Of a DNA stretch of 64,000 bases, positions 10,933-21,511 are shown piece after piece. The notes beneath the pieces were generated by a model. That model was not told where the DNA came from. It saw only the letters and a program-made list of their open reading frames with translations, and ran no database searches. The DNA comes from Mallotus nudiflorus. Taxonomy: Eukaryota > Streptophyta > Magnoliopsida > Malpighiales > Euphorbiaceae. Every line of letters starts with the position of its first letter. Position 1 is the stretch's first letter. Where the stretch lies: NCBI GenBank assembly GCA_947683625.1, contig CANTUR010000124.1, positions 2,454,001 through 2,518,000 of the forward strand, in the 5' to 3' direction. Made by a program: the position numbers and the translations under genes.

Positions 10933-11096
10933 ATGGCCCACCCGCAACATAAGTCACGTGGGAGGGTAGACATGCAAGTGGATCTGATTAGTTTGAGTCC
11001 ACGTTTTCCACAGAATAAACTTGGACTACAAGAAGGTGATATCATCCTTCCTTTGACCCATTTACATTTTCATAGGTCTTCACAGACTGGCAACGA
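10933..11096 (+). pseudogene. possible first exon of the antisense plant-mobile-domain ORF of element A
   Basis: The frame starts MAHPQHKSRGRVDMQVDL, runs without stops to TGNE at 11094 and is followed by a GTATTTTC donor-like site. The plant-mobile-domain homology starts about 480 bp downstream, so this could be exon 1 with a long intron between. No recognisable domain. The longer upstream ATG at 10777 gives a hydrophobic, T-rich leader and sits only about 20 bp after a TATA box, so I prefer 10933. Confidence 0.35.
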
Positions 11097-11280
11097 GGTA
11101 TTTTCTGTCCCTTCTGCTTCATTCTGTAAGATTAATTCAAATAATTAGCTATAAAGATCAAGTTTTACAGTGTAAAAATTTACATGCATGCTAACTAAAT
11201 TAAATTTAAAAATTAATTAGGATATGTACGAAAAAATTCAAAGTAAACGTTGAAAAATAGTTGGGAGTCATCGAAATTAA

Positions 11281-11455
11281 GTGCATGATCGATCAATTTT
11301 CTAGATTACCAATCGAAAAATTGGATTTTTGACCTAAAAATTGGATTTTCGACCGAAAAATCTAGATTTTAGATCGGAATTGTGGATTTTTTATCGGAAA
11401 TCCATAATTCCGATCGACATTATGGATTTCCGATCAGAAATTCATAATTTTGATT
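11281..11455. repeat. cluster of short inverted repeats in the putative intron
   Basis: Alternating copies of words such as AAAAATTGGATTTTTGACC and GGAAATCCATAATTCCGATC recur in direct and inverted orientation (AATCGAAAAATTGGATTTTT, CCGATCGACATTATGGATTT). They give several possible hairpins. Function unknown. Confidence 0.6.
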
Positions 11456-11579
11456 TCCAAAATTTTTTTTTACATTACACATAAATAAACAAATAATTTA
11501 AATAGATAAAAGCAATGTAGAGAATGATTTTTTTAACTTTTCTTTCTGAATTATATTAAGAAACCACTGAAATTCGCGG

Positions 11580-13647
11580 GATGCTTCCATTTAGCACGAG
11601 AATTGTTCCATGGTTTGCTAGAGAATGTGACACAGATCATCTGGGCCTCAGGCTTTAGATGTTTCGTTACTGCTCTTCCGACTGCTCGGGTAGATTGGAT
11701 GATTATTCCTTGTTTGCACTAATTAAGAGGTGGATGGACACCACTCACACCTTCCATACACCTGTAGGCGAGTTGACGATAACCCCTATAAGTTTCTCTA
11801 CTATTACTGGTATCGCATTTGGAGGGACTCCTGTACCCTTTAACATCAGCTTCTACAGTCTTCTGGAGCATAGACGGAGTCAATATGTGCGAGATTTGAT
11901 TGGGTTCACTCCAGCGTGGAAGAACGTAAGAACCTAGTTCTTTCCTCTTTAGTTGAGGGCTTTAGACATTTACCCACTATTACTCCTTGCCAGATTGCTC
12001 AGAAGGTGAGATGTTTCCTCCTCATCATGCTAGGCACTACTCTTTTTTGTAAGACTGGTCATGAGGTGAGCATTGCTCTTTTAGGCCCCCTGCATGACTT
12101 ATACCAGGTCATTACTCTTGATTGGAAATTTGCAGCACTTGCTTATCTCTACTACAGACTCGACACAGTTTGCAGAGGCACAGTGACCCTGTGCGGCTTT
12201 TGGCATGCATTACATATATGTTTTTATTTGCCTTTAATTTTTGCATACTTCCTAATCCCTCTCCTGATTTTACTAACTCCTTTTATTTCTTAGATCTGGA
12301 GCATTGAGCTTAGGCTGGTTCAAGGTTTTGGTGCTGTTAGCCTAGACATGAGCATGCCTTTAATGCAGAGATGGGGTTCATCTCACTTTGCTAGTATTAG
12401 GAACACACTTTAGATGTATCGTGACCATCTGAATGCTCTAGAATGGAACCTGGTAAAAAAAATCATTAGTATTAGCTAGTGAAACTTAATTTAGCTAATG
12501 AAAATGAAAATCTGTAGGTTGATCCTAGTTGGTTGGAAGGTGCTAATGATTTCCAGCGATACAACTTCATGGCTGGTGCAGCGAGACTAGAGACACTAAG
12601 GATTCTACTTCTTGGATATGGTTGTAAGATGTGGTATCTTGGTGAGCAAGTATATCGCTAGTTTGCAGGACCTACTAGGCGATGTGTCCCTTTTAGTATT
12701 CCTACTTCTATGCTATGGAGTTCTGATCTTGCTGGATCAAAGCTGAGGGAGGCACTGCAGGGGTATGATGCTTCAATTATGCTTGAACGATCTTGCCATT
12801 ATCGATGATATATCCAGGAGAACCTTTTAGAGCAGATTCCCATTGGTGATATTAAGGTATCTCTTAATGATTTTAATTGTCTTCCTGGACTTTGTGAATA
12901 ACTCTTTTTTTTCAGTTTGAGGAAGTCTACTCTCATGCTATTGAAGCGGAGGAGGTAGAGACTAAGACTGTTCAAGAGACTGAGACTATTCCTGATCCTG
13001 AACCGGCCTTAAAACTGAGAGGTTTGAGTCTAGGCCCAGTCCATATCATGTTAGGACTAGCCGTGATGGGGCCTTTATCGGTGCTACGCTTGGTGATGTC
13101 TCTCTTCCAGATAAGTCTATGTTCTACTGGGCTCTCGCTGTTCAAGATCCAGTTGAGCAGCAAATGCAATTTGGTGATGCTCAGCTTCCTATTTTTTATC
13201 CACTAGATGCTTCTCATGTGAGTCTGTTTGCTTTATTTCTTGTATGGATCTGTACACTTGACATTGATATTAATAAAATTTTACAAAACAGATTCCCTGG
13301 ACACAGGTAGAGTATCTATACGAACTTGCCTCATCTCAGAGATCATTTACGATGCAGGTTACAGACAGTTGGCGAGTAAGCGCCTTCACTGAGACATTGC
13401 AAATGTATGCATGTTATGCATATGATATGGTGTTTTCTGTGTGTGCAGCACTATTCCAATGGTCTATAGTGGGAGAACGAGATGCTTCATTGACAGCTTG
13501 CAGACTTGGGCTTTGATCCATATAGTGTTGGGACTTTATCTACCAGATCTCCAGACACTTATTATCATGATGACCTTACTAGAGGATGGAGCCCATGGCC
13601 TGATACCAGAGCACGAGATGAGTGATTTAGAGTTTCTTTATTCTTGA
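11580..13647 (+). pseudogene. plant mobile domain (PMD) protein, antisense additional ORF of element A
   Basis: The plus-strand translation in pieces matches the plant mobile domain (PF10536-like). Blocks include LFALIKRWMDTTHTFHTPVGE with LTITPISFSTITGIAFGG (about 11705-11825), then FLLIMLGTTLF (12010), then FAALAYLYYRL and GFWHAL (12130-12210), and a C-terminal YLGEQVYR-stop-FAGPTRRCVPF block (12635-12700). Likely introns end at AG sites near 12293, 12520 and 12915 and before 13292 and 13450. Stops such as the TAG at about 12660 replace glutamine. PMDs occur in host MAIN-like genes and as captured ORFs in Tat retrotransposons. Being antisense to pol inside element A, this one is the retrotransposon form and is decayed. 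Confidence 0.7.
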
Positions 13648-14037
13648 CTTTCTGCGTGTCTGTATCTGACTGCTCTCTATTTTACTACTATTTTTATTCC
13701 TGTATTGTCTCAAACACTATTAGATAGAACTGAAACAGTGTTTGCATCTTAATGGATTTTTTTTTAAAAAAAAAAAGATAATTAATGACCATTATCCTTT
13801 TTTAATTAATTATCCATTTATCTTAATCCTTTTCCAAGATGGATCATATTGGATAGATAAATAATTAAAAGAATGGATTATCTTCTCAATTATCTATTTA
13901 TCCCAATCCTTCTCAGATTCTATCTCCTTATCCATATCTTTTTTGCTAACAGAATCCTTTTCCCATTATGAACTCATCTTTTTTCCCTATATAAGACCAT
14001 ACAAAGGGCATTCTCCTTCATTCTCTATACCCTCTTC
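13648..14037 (+). promoter_or_regulatory. internal promoter region with TATA box for a second antisense ORF
   Basis: No coding. A clean TATA box CCCTATATAAGACC lies at 13985-13998, about 45 bp before an ATG at 14038. Its leader is pyrimidine-rich (TTCTCCTTCATTCTCTATACC). Upstream are several WGGATWA-type repeats (TGGATTATC, TGGATAGATAAATAA, TTATCCATTTATC). The layout suggests independent transcription of the plus strand; not proven. Confidence 0.5.
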
Positions 14038-15310
14038 ATGACTCAAGCATCTCTCCAAACACTAAAGAAATTTCTTAAAGTCTCAATGGTGATGACTGGA
14101 ATAAGCTTCAACCTTTCCATATCAAACCCCTGAAATCTCTTCATCACCTGACTATCGATAACAATCTCCTACATGCTGCTGCTACATTCTGGGATGTCAA
14201 GGACCATGTATTCAGGTTTAATGGGCAAGAGCTTTGTCCAATGATTGAAGAGTTTGCTATTATTCTAGGATGCACATTAGAACTCGACTGCTATGATAGC
14301 CCTTCCTGATTTGGAGATGCAATTTCCTGGCAGATTGGTTACATTCTTTAATTTTCCCCCAGCTGATATTTACATGTATATGCATAGCCCTGGGACCATC
14401 AATCTTTCTTCTCTGATCTCTATCTGTGGGACTCAGGACAAGAACATTGCTTCTTGGGACTAAAACAGTTGCTTTCTGTTTATATGCTCAATTTTTACTA
14501 GTTTCTCACCATGGTGGTACCGATACATGCATTGTCATTATTTTAGAACAGGGTAAAGCTTGGGGCTAACCCTATACTAGTTATCCTTGCTGAGACCATC
14601 ATTGGGCTAGACAGTTTCAAGACCTCATAACAATTTTTTCATGCAGCTTACTTCTTCTTTAGGTATATAACCAAAACTTTTATTTATTTTGCCTTAACTT
14701 TTGCCTAAGCTGCCCTTTTAGGTTTTTAACTTAGCAAGCTTGCCTTAACTTTTGCCTAAGCCATCCTTTTAGGTTTTCAACTTAACATGCTTTTATTTTA
14801 TTATTCTTTTTTTTTAGATTTAGTTATAGGAAAAGCTGAGCTTGCTTACTGTAACCCCTCAGTCCTTTGACATATCAACCTTATCAACTATAATCTCATC
14901 CTCTGAAAATGAAAGACAAATGTTCTATGAACCAATGGGTTGACTGGTTGAAGAAGATTTCAGATGCTAAGATCACATAGGCCTGCCCTTGGTGGAGATT
15001 TGAAGTTCATCACACAGGCTTTGATCCGTATGATCACTGTGTTCCTATTCCAGGGCTACACTTCTTTACCTTTTTTACCCCTTTATGCCTTTGTCGTCAA
15101 TATGGTTGCTCTCAATTCATCGTTACGATTCTGACTAACTTTGAAGGCTTTCCTTTGAGATAAGATTCTCTGTATACGATTAGGAGCTTGTGGCCTTGTA
15201 GAGCTCTTGAACGGAATATACACCTGGATGCTGATGTTACTACTGATGATGATTACAAAACTTGGGTTGTTATCCAAAAGATAGAACCACTATGGATTTG
15301 CTAGGTACAA
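14038..15310 (+). pseudogene. second antisense ORF of element A (retroelement-associated plant domain, DUF7745-like)
   Basis: ATG at 14038 opens MTQASLQTLKKFLK. Further on, in shifted frames, come LLHAAATFWDVKDHVFRFNG and QELCPMIEEFAIILGCTLE (about 14160-14280). This FW-D-x-x-x-H-x-F-RF and P-x-x-E-E-F-x-x-x-LG pattern occurs in additional ORFs of plant gypsy elements (DUF7745-like, related to the plant mobile domain). The remainder (ILVILAETIIGLDSFK, then about 14860-15280) is heavily stopped. An intron-like gap at about 14655-14817 carries short tandem repeats. Family assignment is from memory of motif style and is tentative. Confidence 0.45.
14686..14790 (+). repeat. 51-bp tandem repeat (two copies) in intron-like gap
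   Basis: GCCTTAACTTTTGCCTAAGC starts at 14691 and again at 14742; each copy continues with a CCTTTTAGGTTTT-type tail. Three more diverged copies lie at 15600-15775, so the motif is an element-specific repeat. Confidence 0.8.
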
Positions 15311-15829
15311 GAGAACCTTAAACTTTGTATGATGAATCACAAAGGAAGAGAACAAAGACATCACTAGATAGAATGGTCTTATTGAGCTAGTTTTAAGCTT
15401 TCTTATGTTTTGTTATCCCTTCAAGCACTTATTCTTTATAATAAAAAAGGATATGCAAAGTTTAACAGAACTTCAATTTCAATTTCATTCATTAATTAGG
15501 GCCAAAATGAGTACATTTAACACATCACATGACATAACTCCTGTATTAGCTAGTCCTCACGGATTTTCTAATCGAATATTTTTCGCTCATATTTTATTTC
15601 CTTAATTTTTGCTTGACTAGCCCTTTGCGGGTTTTCTGAATAAGCGGGACTATTATTTTTCTTATTTATTTCCCTAACTTTTGCCTATTAGCCCATTGTG
15701 GGTTTTCTGAACAGTGGGAATATCCTAACTTTTGCCTGACTAGCCTTTTCAGGTTTTCTAGCCAGCGAACTTTATTTTCCTTTATTCTACTTTTATTCAT
15801 ATTTTTACAGGTAGTACTTCTTAAGGCGA
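15311..15829. other. spacer between integrase end and antisense ORF, with three more repeat copies
   Basis: No coding signal. Three copies of the CCTAACTTTTGCCTGACTAG motif lie at about 15600, 15672 and 15724. They share the GGTTTTC tail with the pair at 14691-14790. Confidence 0.6.
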
Positions 15830-17068
15830 TCTATATTAACAGGTTCCATAAACTCATTCCTTTCAAGATCTGATATCCTAGCAGCTCCTTTAGGTAGGGA
15901 CCAATTTAACCAAGTTACTGTCCTTCCCAATTTGGTCTAAATTTAGGCTCTCGGATCAAACACCACGACTCTAAACTGTTTCAACACCATATCTCCAGCT
16001 TTGATCTTCCTAGGCTTAACCTTCTTGTTGAATGCCCTTGCTATCCTTCTCTGATATATCTGAGTGTGGAATAAAGCATCCATCCTTTTCTCATATAGAG
16101 ATACTAAATGATCATATCTTTTCTGTGCCCATTCATTCTCAGTTTATTTTAGCCTCCATGACTATTCTCAAGGACTTAATCTCAGTTTCTACAACCATAT
16201 ATCAATGAGAATGGTGTTTGGCCTGTGGCGATTCTAGCTGTAGTCCTATATCCCCATAAGGAAAAAGGAAGATATTCATACCAATCCTTGTAGGTTTTAA
16301 CCATCTTAGAAAGGATTTTCTTGACATTTTTATTAGTCACTTCCATTGCTCTATTAGCTTGAGGGCGATAAGGTGAAGATTTATAGTGCTTAATCCTATA
16401 CTTTTGTAACAACTCTACTATTTCTACTTGTAATTGAACCCCAATTATATATCATAATATGATGCAGAACCCCATATCTGCAGATAAGGCTCTTCTCGAT
16501 GAACCGTGCCATCTGTTTTGCTTTCATAGTGTTGAAAGATTCTGCCTCTACCCATCTCAAAAAGTAATCGAATTGCCACCACTATGTATTTATGCCCATT
16601 TGATGTTGTCGATCTTATTTCTCCTACGATATCAATTCCCCATGCTGCAAAGGGCCAAGGGGATAATAAACTATTAAGCATTATTAAAGGCATGTGACTA
16701 AGATTCCCGTGGATCTGACACTGATGGCATTATCTTATTGTCCTGATACAATCCTTTTCCATAGTCATCCATTAATACCTTTGTTTGAGTCTCTTCTTAG
16801 CTAGAATTATCCTGTTCATATGAGAATCGCAAGCCCCTGCATGAATCTCTTTCATCACCTCTTCAGCTTCATCCTTTTTAAGACACTTGAGCTGCATCCT
16901 GTTCGACATTCTTTTATATAATACCCCATCACGACTTTCATAGTTACGTGCAAGAACACGAAGAGCATATCTTTCTTTTGAGATTGCTTCATCTGGATAA
17001 ATTCCTTTTTTCAATGAACCTCTGGACATCATAAAACCAAGGCTTTTCTTTAGGCCCCATTTGAACAT
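15830..17068 (-). pseudogene. element A integrase
   Basis: The N-terminal zinc-binding region is visible as MKEIHAGACDSHMN with a later CHQCQIHG (H...H...C-x-x-C). The core starts with the first catalytic aspartate in AAWGIDIVGEI (about 16650). The second aspartate region (usual T-D-N-G) is not recognisable. The glutamate lies in QANRAMEVTNKN (about 16330), where the usual G-A-V-E has become R-A-M-E. A YEYLPFSLWGYRTT block follows, and degenerate C-terminal sequence continues to about 15830. Frame changes at about 16440 and 16770 and several stops make it inactive. Confidence 0.75.
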
Positions 17069-17239
17069 TCATTATCTGCTCACCCCCATAACACGATGCT
17101 ATAGACTTCATGATCACTAAAGGTTTCATAGCTAACCCAGTTGCACTATCCCACATTGAAGAGAGTGTTGCAAGTGCATCCGCCATCTGATCATCGTCTT
17201 TAGATAGATGGATAAAGAGACATTTGGTGAAATTCTTCA

Positions 17240-17580
17240 TTAAGGCTTTCTAATAGCAGATATAAGGCTTAAGCTTTTCCTTTTTTACCTCTCATTCTTC
17301 ATTAGCCTGATTGATGACAAACATTGAATCCCCATAAACCAACAAATCTTTCACTCCAGCTGCCACAACCGCCTCAATCCTACAGATACATGCTTCATAC
17401 TCGACCATATTATTTGTGACCTTGAAATCCAATTTCTTTGCCATTGGTATGGTTTCTCCTTCCAGTGTAATAAGAATCAGTCCTAATCCAACTCCTTTGT
17501 TGTTTACAACTCCATCAAAGTAAAGTTTCCACTCCCGGTGCTCTACAACTGCTAAGTTCTCATCTGGAAACTCCAAATTC
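17240..17580 (-). pseudogene. element A second (archaeal-type) RNase H
   Basis: The sequence LYFDGVVNNKGVGLGLIL is followed by MVEYEACICRIEA and LLVYGDSMFVINQ, giving the D...E...D catalytic set of an RNase H. It lies between the RT-linked RNase H and the integrase. This extra domain is diagnostic of the Tat/Ogre branch of Ty3/gypsy. The core frame is open; a stop follows the acidic NEE at the low-coordinate end. Confidence 0.8.
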
Positions 17581-19034
17581 CACTGCTCTTCACCTTTGAT
17601 CGCATTCTGAGCTAAGAATTTTGCTACTGCTCTTCCTTTGATTACTTTTATAGTAATGTACTTTATATCAAATTCAGTTAAGAGTACTAACCATCAAGAC
17701 ATTTTTCCAATTAAAGTTGATGCTTGAAATAGATACCTTAGAGGGTCTATTCTTGAAATAGCTTGAACCCTGTAAGATTGAAAATAATGCCTCAATTTCC
17801 TCGTAGCCCAAATCATGATCAGACATGTCTTTTCTACTAAATCATATTTTTCCTTGTACGACAGAAACTTCTTGCTCAAGTAGTACACTGCATGCTTTAT
17901 TCCATCTGAACCTTCATGTGATAACATTGCCCCCATTGCATCCTCTTCTAAAGCCAAGTATAAAACCAATGGCTTACCCTATCTAGGTGGTTTTAGAATA
18001 GGTGGATTAATAAGATACTCCTTAATCTTATCGAAAGCTTTCTGACAATCATCATTCCACTTAACCGGCTGATCTTTCTTTAAGAGCTTAAAGATAGGAT
18101 CACAAATGTTAGTGAGTTTTGTAATAAACCTACTAATATACTGTAACCTGCCAAGGAATCCTCTTACTTCTGTCTCCGTATTTGGTGCTGGCATTTCCTG
18201 GATGGCTTTCACTTTATCTGGATCCACTTCAATTCCTCGGCTGCTCACTATATATCCTAACAGCTTCCTTGAAGTAACCCAAAAATGCACTTCTTTAGGT
18301 TGAGTCTCAGGTTGTACCTCTTAATTCGAGCTAAGAACTTGTCTAAGGCTTAAAAGTGTCCTCCTCTTATCTTTGATTTGACCATCATGTCATCCACATA
18401 CACTTCAACCTCTTTATGCATCATATCATGGAAAAGTGCAATAACGGCTCTTTGATAAGTTACACCTGCATTCTTCAGTCTGAAAGGCATCACCTTGTAA
18501 CAATAGGTTCGTCATTCTATAATGAAAGCTGTCTTAATCTTATCCATGACTGCCATCATGATCTAGTTGTACCCGAACAATCCGTCCATAAAAGAATACA
18601 TTGCACTTGCTGCAGCGCTATCCACTATTACATCAATATGAGGTAATGGGAAGTCATCTTTTGGACAGGCTTTGTTCAGATCCCTAAAATCTACACATAT
18701 CCGTACTTTGCCATCTTTCTTAGGAACAGGTGATATGTTTGCTAGCCATTGAGGGTAGTCTACTACTTTTAGGAAGTTAGCCTGTATTTGCTTGGCAATT
18801 TTCTCCCTTATCTTTTTTGTCCATTTTGGTCTTAATTTGCGCAATTTCTGCTTAATCGGCTTGGTTTCTGGATGAGTTGGAAGTCCAAGAAAATACTACC
18901 TTTCTTTTTGTTAATATTCTCTCAAAATTTTTCCTTTCTTCAGGAGTTACATCATGTGATATAGAAATGTTCTTTGGATTATCATTTGTGCCCATGTTAA
19001 ATGAATCAAATTGAATTGAATTAATGTTAAACAT
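17581..19034 (-). pseudogene. element A reverse transcriptase and RNase H
   Basis: RT motifs appear in order: NISPVPKKDGKVRICVDFR with DLNKACPKDDFPLPHID (about 18760-18640), then a degraded GYNQ region. The catalytic box VYVDDMMVKSK (about 18380-18410) is intact. It is followed by CIFGVTSRKLLGYIVSSRG and the thumb/connection VRGFLGRLQYISRF. RNase H follows (about 17969-17700) as LYLALEEDAMGAMLSHEG and YYLSKKFLSYKEKYDLVEK. Stops at about 17977, 18350 and 18850 and frame shifts split it. Flanked by protease upstream and the second RNase H downstream. Confidence 0.85.
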
Positions 19035-19296
19035 GCATGATCAATCAAAATTATAATGCACAGAACTATCAGGATGCACATCACACAAGTAAGCAAAACC
19101 AACATTCATGTCATTGACCATAGGAAAAACAACATCTTCGTTCGCATAAAGACCGGATGTTATTACATCAGTTTTTTTATAAAAAAACATTAATAAAAAT
19201 ATCACTAATGATAATAGCTAAGTCATGGGGTGGTTCCTCCTCAGGTGGCAGACATAGCAGCTCCTCAACAGCATTATCACCCATCCTTTCAGTTAC

Positions 19297-20469
19297 TTAC
19301 TTCATGGCTTCCTCTTTGTTACTGGCTACTAGGCTTTCTACAATCTGCTCCTTGAAGATCTCAAACCTAGGGACATCCTTTCCAGCCACGTTAACAAATT
19401 CTTTGGTGCCCAGATAATACTTGCCCTCCCCTAGCTTGATGAAGTTCTTACTTAGTGGTCCAATCCTTCCCAAGGGCTTATTTCTTTTTGCTTTCTCTTT
19501 GTTCTTTGCTCTTTTACTAATCGATCCTACCTCAGTATATCCCAAACCCTTCATATGATCATGGGTTTTAATGTTCGGGGGCCTAAGACTTCCTTGTTCA
19601 TTCTTCCCAAGCCCTTGTCCAGGTCTATAATTCATGCTTTCCATCATTTTTGCAACCTTAGGATCCATCTCATCAAATATTCTAGCAACTTGGAAACCAG
19701 GCGGAATATACACTTGCTTCTGTTTATTAAGTATGGCTACCACAACTGTGTTAGTTCCAGCTTCTATTGTCACGACATCTCCTTCATGAGGAAATTTTAT
19801 TTTCTGGTGCACTGTTGAAGGTACTCCTCCCAGGGCATGAAACCACGGCCTTCCTAACAGCAGGGCATAGGTAACAAGGATGTCTAGTATAGTAAATTCA
19901 ATAGTCAACTCTACGGGCCTTGTTTTAACCAAAGCCTGAAATGTTCCCTTCACATTCTTTGAACTGTCATCGTAAGCTCTGATTATGAGGTTTGAAGTTG
20001 TCAAGTCATCTACTTTCATACCCAAATTAGGCAGGATCTTTAGCAGACATACATTTATAGTTGAACCATCATCTACCATTACAAAGTTGGTTCTCTTCCC
20101 TTTTACTTCAGCTAGGATAAATAATGCCTTATTATGATTTCTTCCCTCTAAAGGCAAGTCATCATCTGAGAATGTTATCAGCCCATGTTTCTTTTTTGTT
20201 ACCTTCGCTACCATAGCCTTAGGTGTAGCTGTTGTTTCAATGCTCACGTTCGATAAAGCTTTAACCAGAGCCCTTCTGTGACTACCCGAATGTATCAGTA
20301 ATTCCCAGATGCTCACACACGCTTTAGCCTTCTTGAGTTGTTCCAGGATCAGATCCTCTTTCTGTCCTTCCTCTACTTTTGCATCTTCTATTTCTTCCTT
20401 TTCTATAACCCTTTCATTTTGCTTTTCTGCTGCCCAGTAATTCCTCCTGCTTCTAGTAACTTGATTCAC
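19297..20469 (-). CDS. element A protease region with a G-patch-like segment (390-codon open frame)
   Basis: The longest uninterrupted retroelement frame in the window. Residues 1-60 are charged (basic then acidic). The aspartic protease follows: HGLITFSDDDLP near 95-105, the active-site segment VMVDDGST at 130-137 (the usual DTG/DGG reads DDG), and the LLLGRPWFHALGGVPST flap-distal block at 203-219. Residues 276-311 hold a glycine-rich motif MESMNYRPGQGLGKN ... KGLGY that resembles a G-patch, an RNA-binding module. The C-terminus is lysine-rich. In the element this is part of a gag-pol polyprotein, so the first methionine is not a true start. RT follows downstream. Confidence 0.75.
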   Translation of the reverse strand: MNQVTRSRRNYWAAEKQNERVIEKEEIEDAKVEEGQKEDLILEQLKKAKACVSIWELLIHSGSHRRALVKALSNVSIETTATPKAMVAKVTKKKHGLITFSDDDLPLEGRNHNKALFILAEVKGKRTNFVMVDDGSTINVCLLKILPNLGMKVDDLTTSNLIIRAYDDSSKNVKGTFQALVKTRPVELTIEFTILDILVTYALLLGRPWFHALGGVPSTVHQKIKFPHEGDVVTIEAGTNTVVVAILNKQKQVYIPPGFQVARIFDEMDPKVAKMMESMNYRPGQGLGKNEQGSLRPPNIKTHDHMKGLGYTEVGSISKRAKNKEKAKRNKPLGRIGPLSKNFIKLGEGKYYLGTKEFVNVAGKDVPRFEIFKEQIVESLVASNKEEAMK

Positions 20470-20526
20470 ATTTGGAGTATCACTCCATACATCGACCCTA
20501 GTGGGTTTTTCTTCATTAGAATCATA

Positions 20527-21484
20527 CTAGATATCCATGACCCCAACAATCCATTCTCTTTTCCCATTTTTCCAAACTTCCACTATGCATGTTTCTTTTC
20601 CTTTTAACTCCCTCAACTTGTCCATATGTTGGCTTAGCAGCTCTTCGACCCCTTCTTGGGACAGTTTTGGGGTTAAGAATTCATCTTCTTCAAACTCATC
20701 ACCCCATCCTGTCAGCACGAACTCTTCCATGGGTATGTTAGCAGAAGCGGGTTTAGAATAGAATACTCTGTAATCAAACTTGCCTGAAGGTTATCCCAAC
20801 AGATCTTCAACTCCTCTTGGCGACTGCTCGGGAATTTTAGGCTCTTCGTTTACTGGTTTACAATCAAACTCATCTCCCCAACCTGAGGGCTTAATTGATT
20901 TAATAGGGATATCAGCAGAGGGTGGTTTCGAGTAAAATACTTTGTAATCAAACTTGCCTAAGGGCTGGCCCAATAAATCTTCTACTCCTCTCTGTAGTTG
21001 TCCAAAATACTCTGTAATCAAACTTGCCTGAGGGCTGGCCCAATAAATCTTTTACTCCTCTCTGTAGTTGTCCAAAAGGTTCTCCATTAGGTATAAGGTT
21101 GAGGTCCTCAAAGGAGCTTAGCACTTCTTCTTCGCTAACCCCTGAGTTGATCATCATAGTGGCTGGTGGTGGAACATTTCGGTAGTCTAGGAAAGGGTTA
21201 TTTCTGGTGTTTGGGTTGGAATTGGATTTCTCAGGGTCGGTGATTTTTTCAGAGTCTATCAAGTTTTGGATTTCGTGTTTTAGGCAAATGCAAGTATCTG
21301 TGGAATGGCTAGCTACTTGATGAAACTTACAGTAACTGTTTGGATCATAGCCAGGGAGATTTTGATTTGGGGGTTTGGAAAAGGTTAAAGGTCGGAGCAG
21401 ACCTTTTTGGATTAGCCTCTCTAGGACTTTGGAGAGTGGTTGGTTGAAGTTGGATAACCTTCTAGGTTGCTGAACTACATGCAC
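20527..21484 (-). pseudogene. element A gag C-terminus with repeated linker modules
   Basis: Starts with a nucleocapsid-like CKFHQVASHSTDTC block (C-x-x-H ... H ... C, about 21330), then LKHEIQNLIDS. Downstream the linker repeats the module RGVEDLLGQPxGKFDYKVF at least three times (about 21080, 20990 and 20800). Two of these are a near-identical 67-bp DNA tandem copy (20941-21008 and 21009-21077). Each longer module ends in GWGDEF (20880 and 20700). Stops separate the modules. The linker leads into the protease frame. Function of the repeats is unknown. Confidence 0.7.
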
Positions 21485-21511
21485 CTCTACGGCTCGGCTA
21501 GTACTTCCTTA

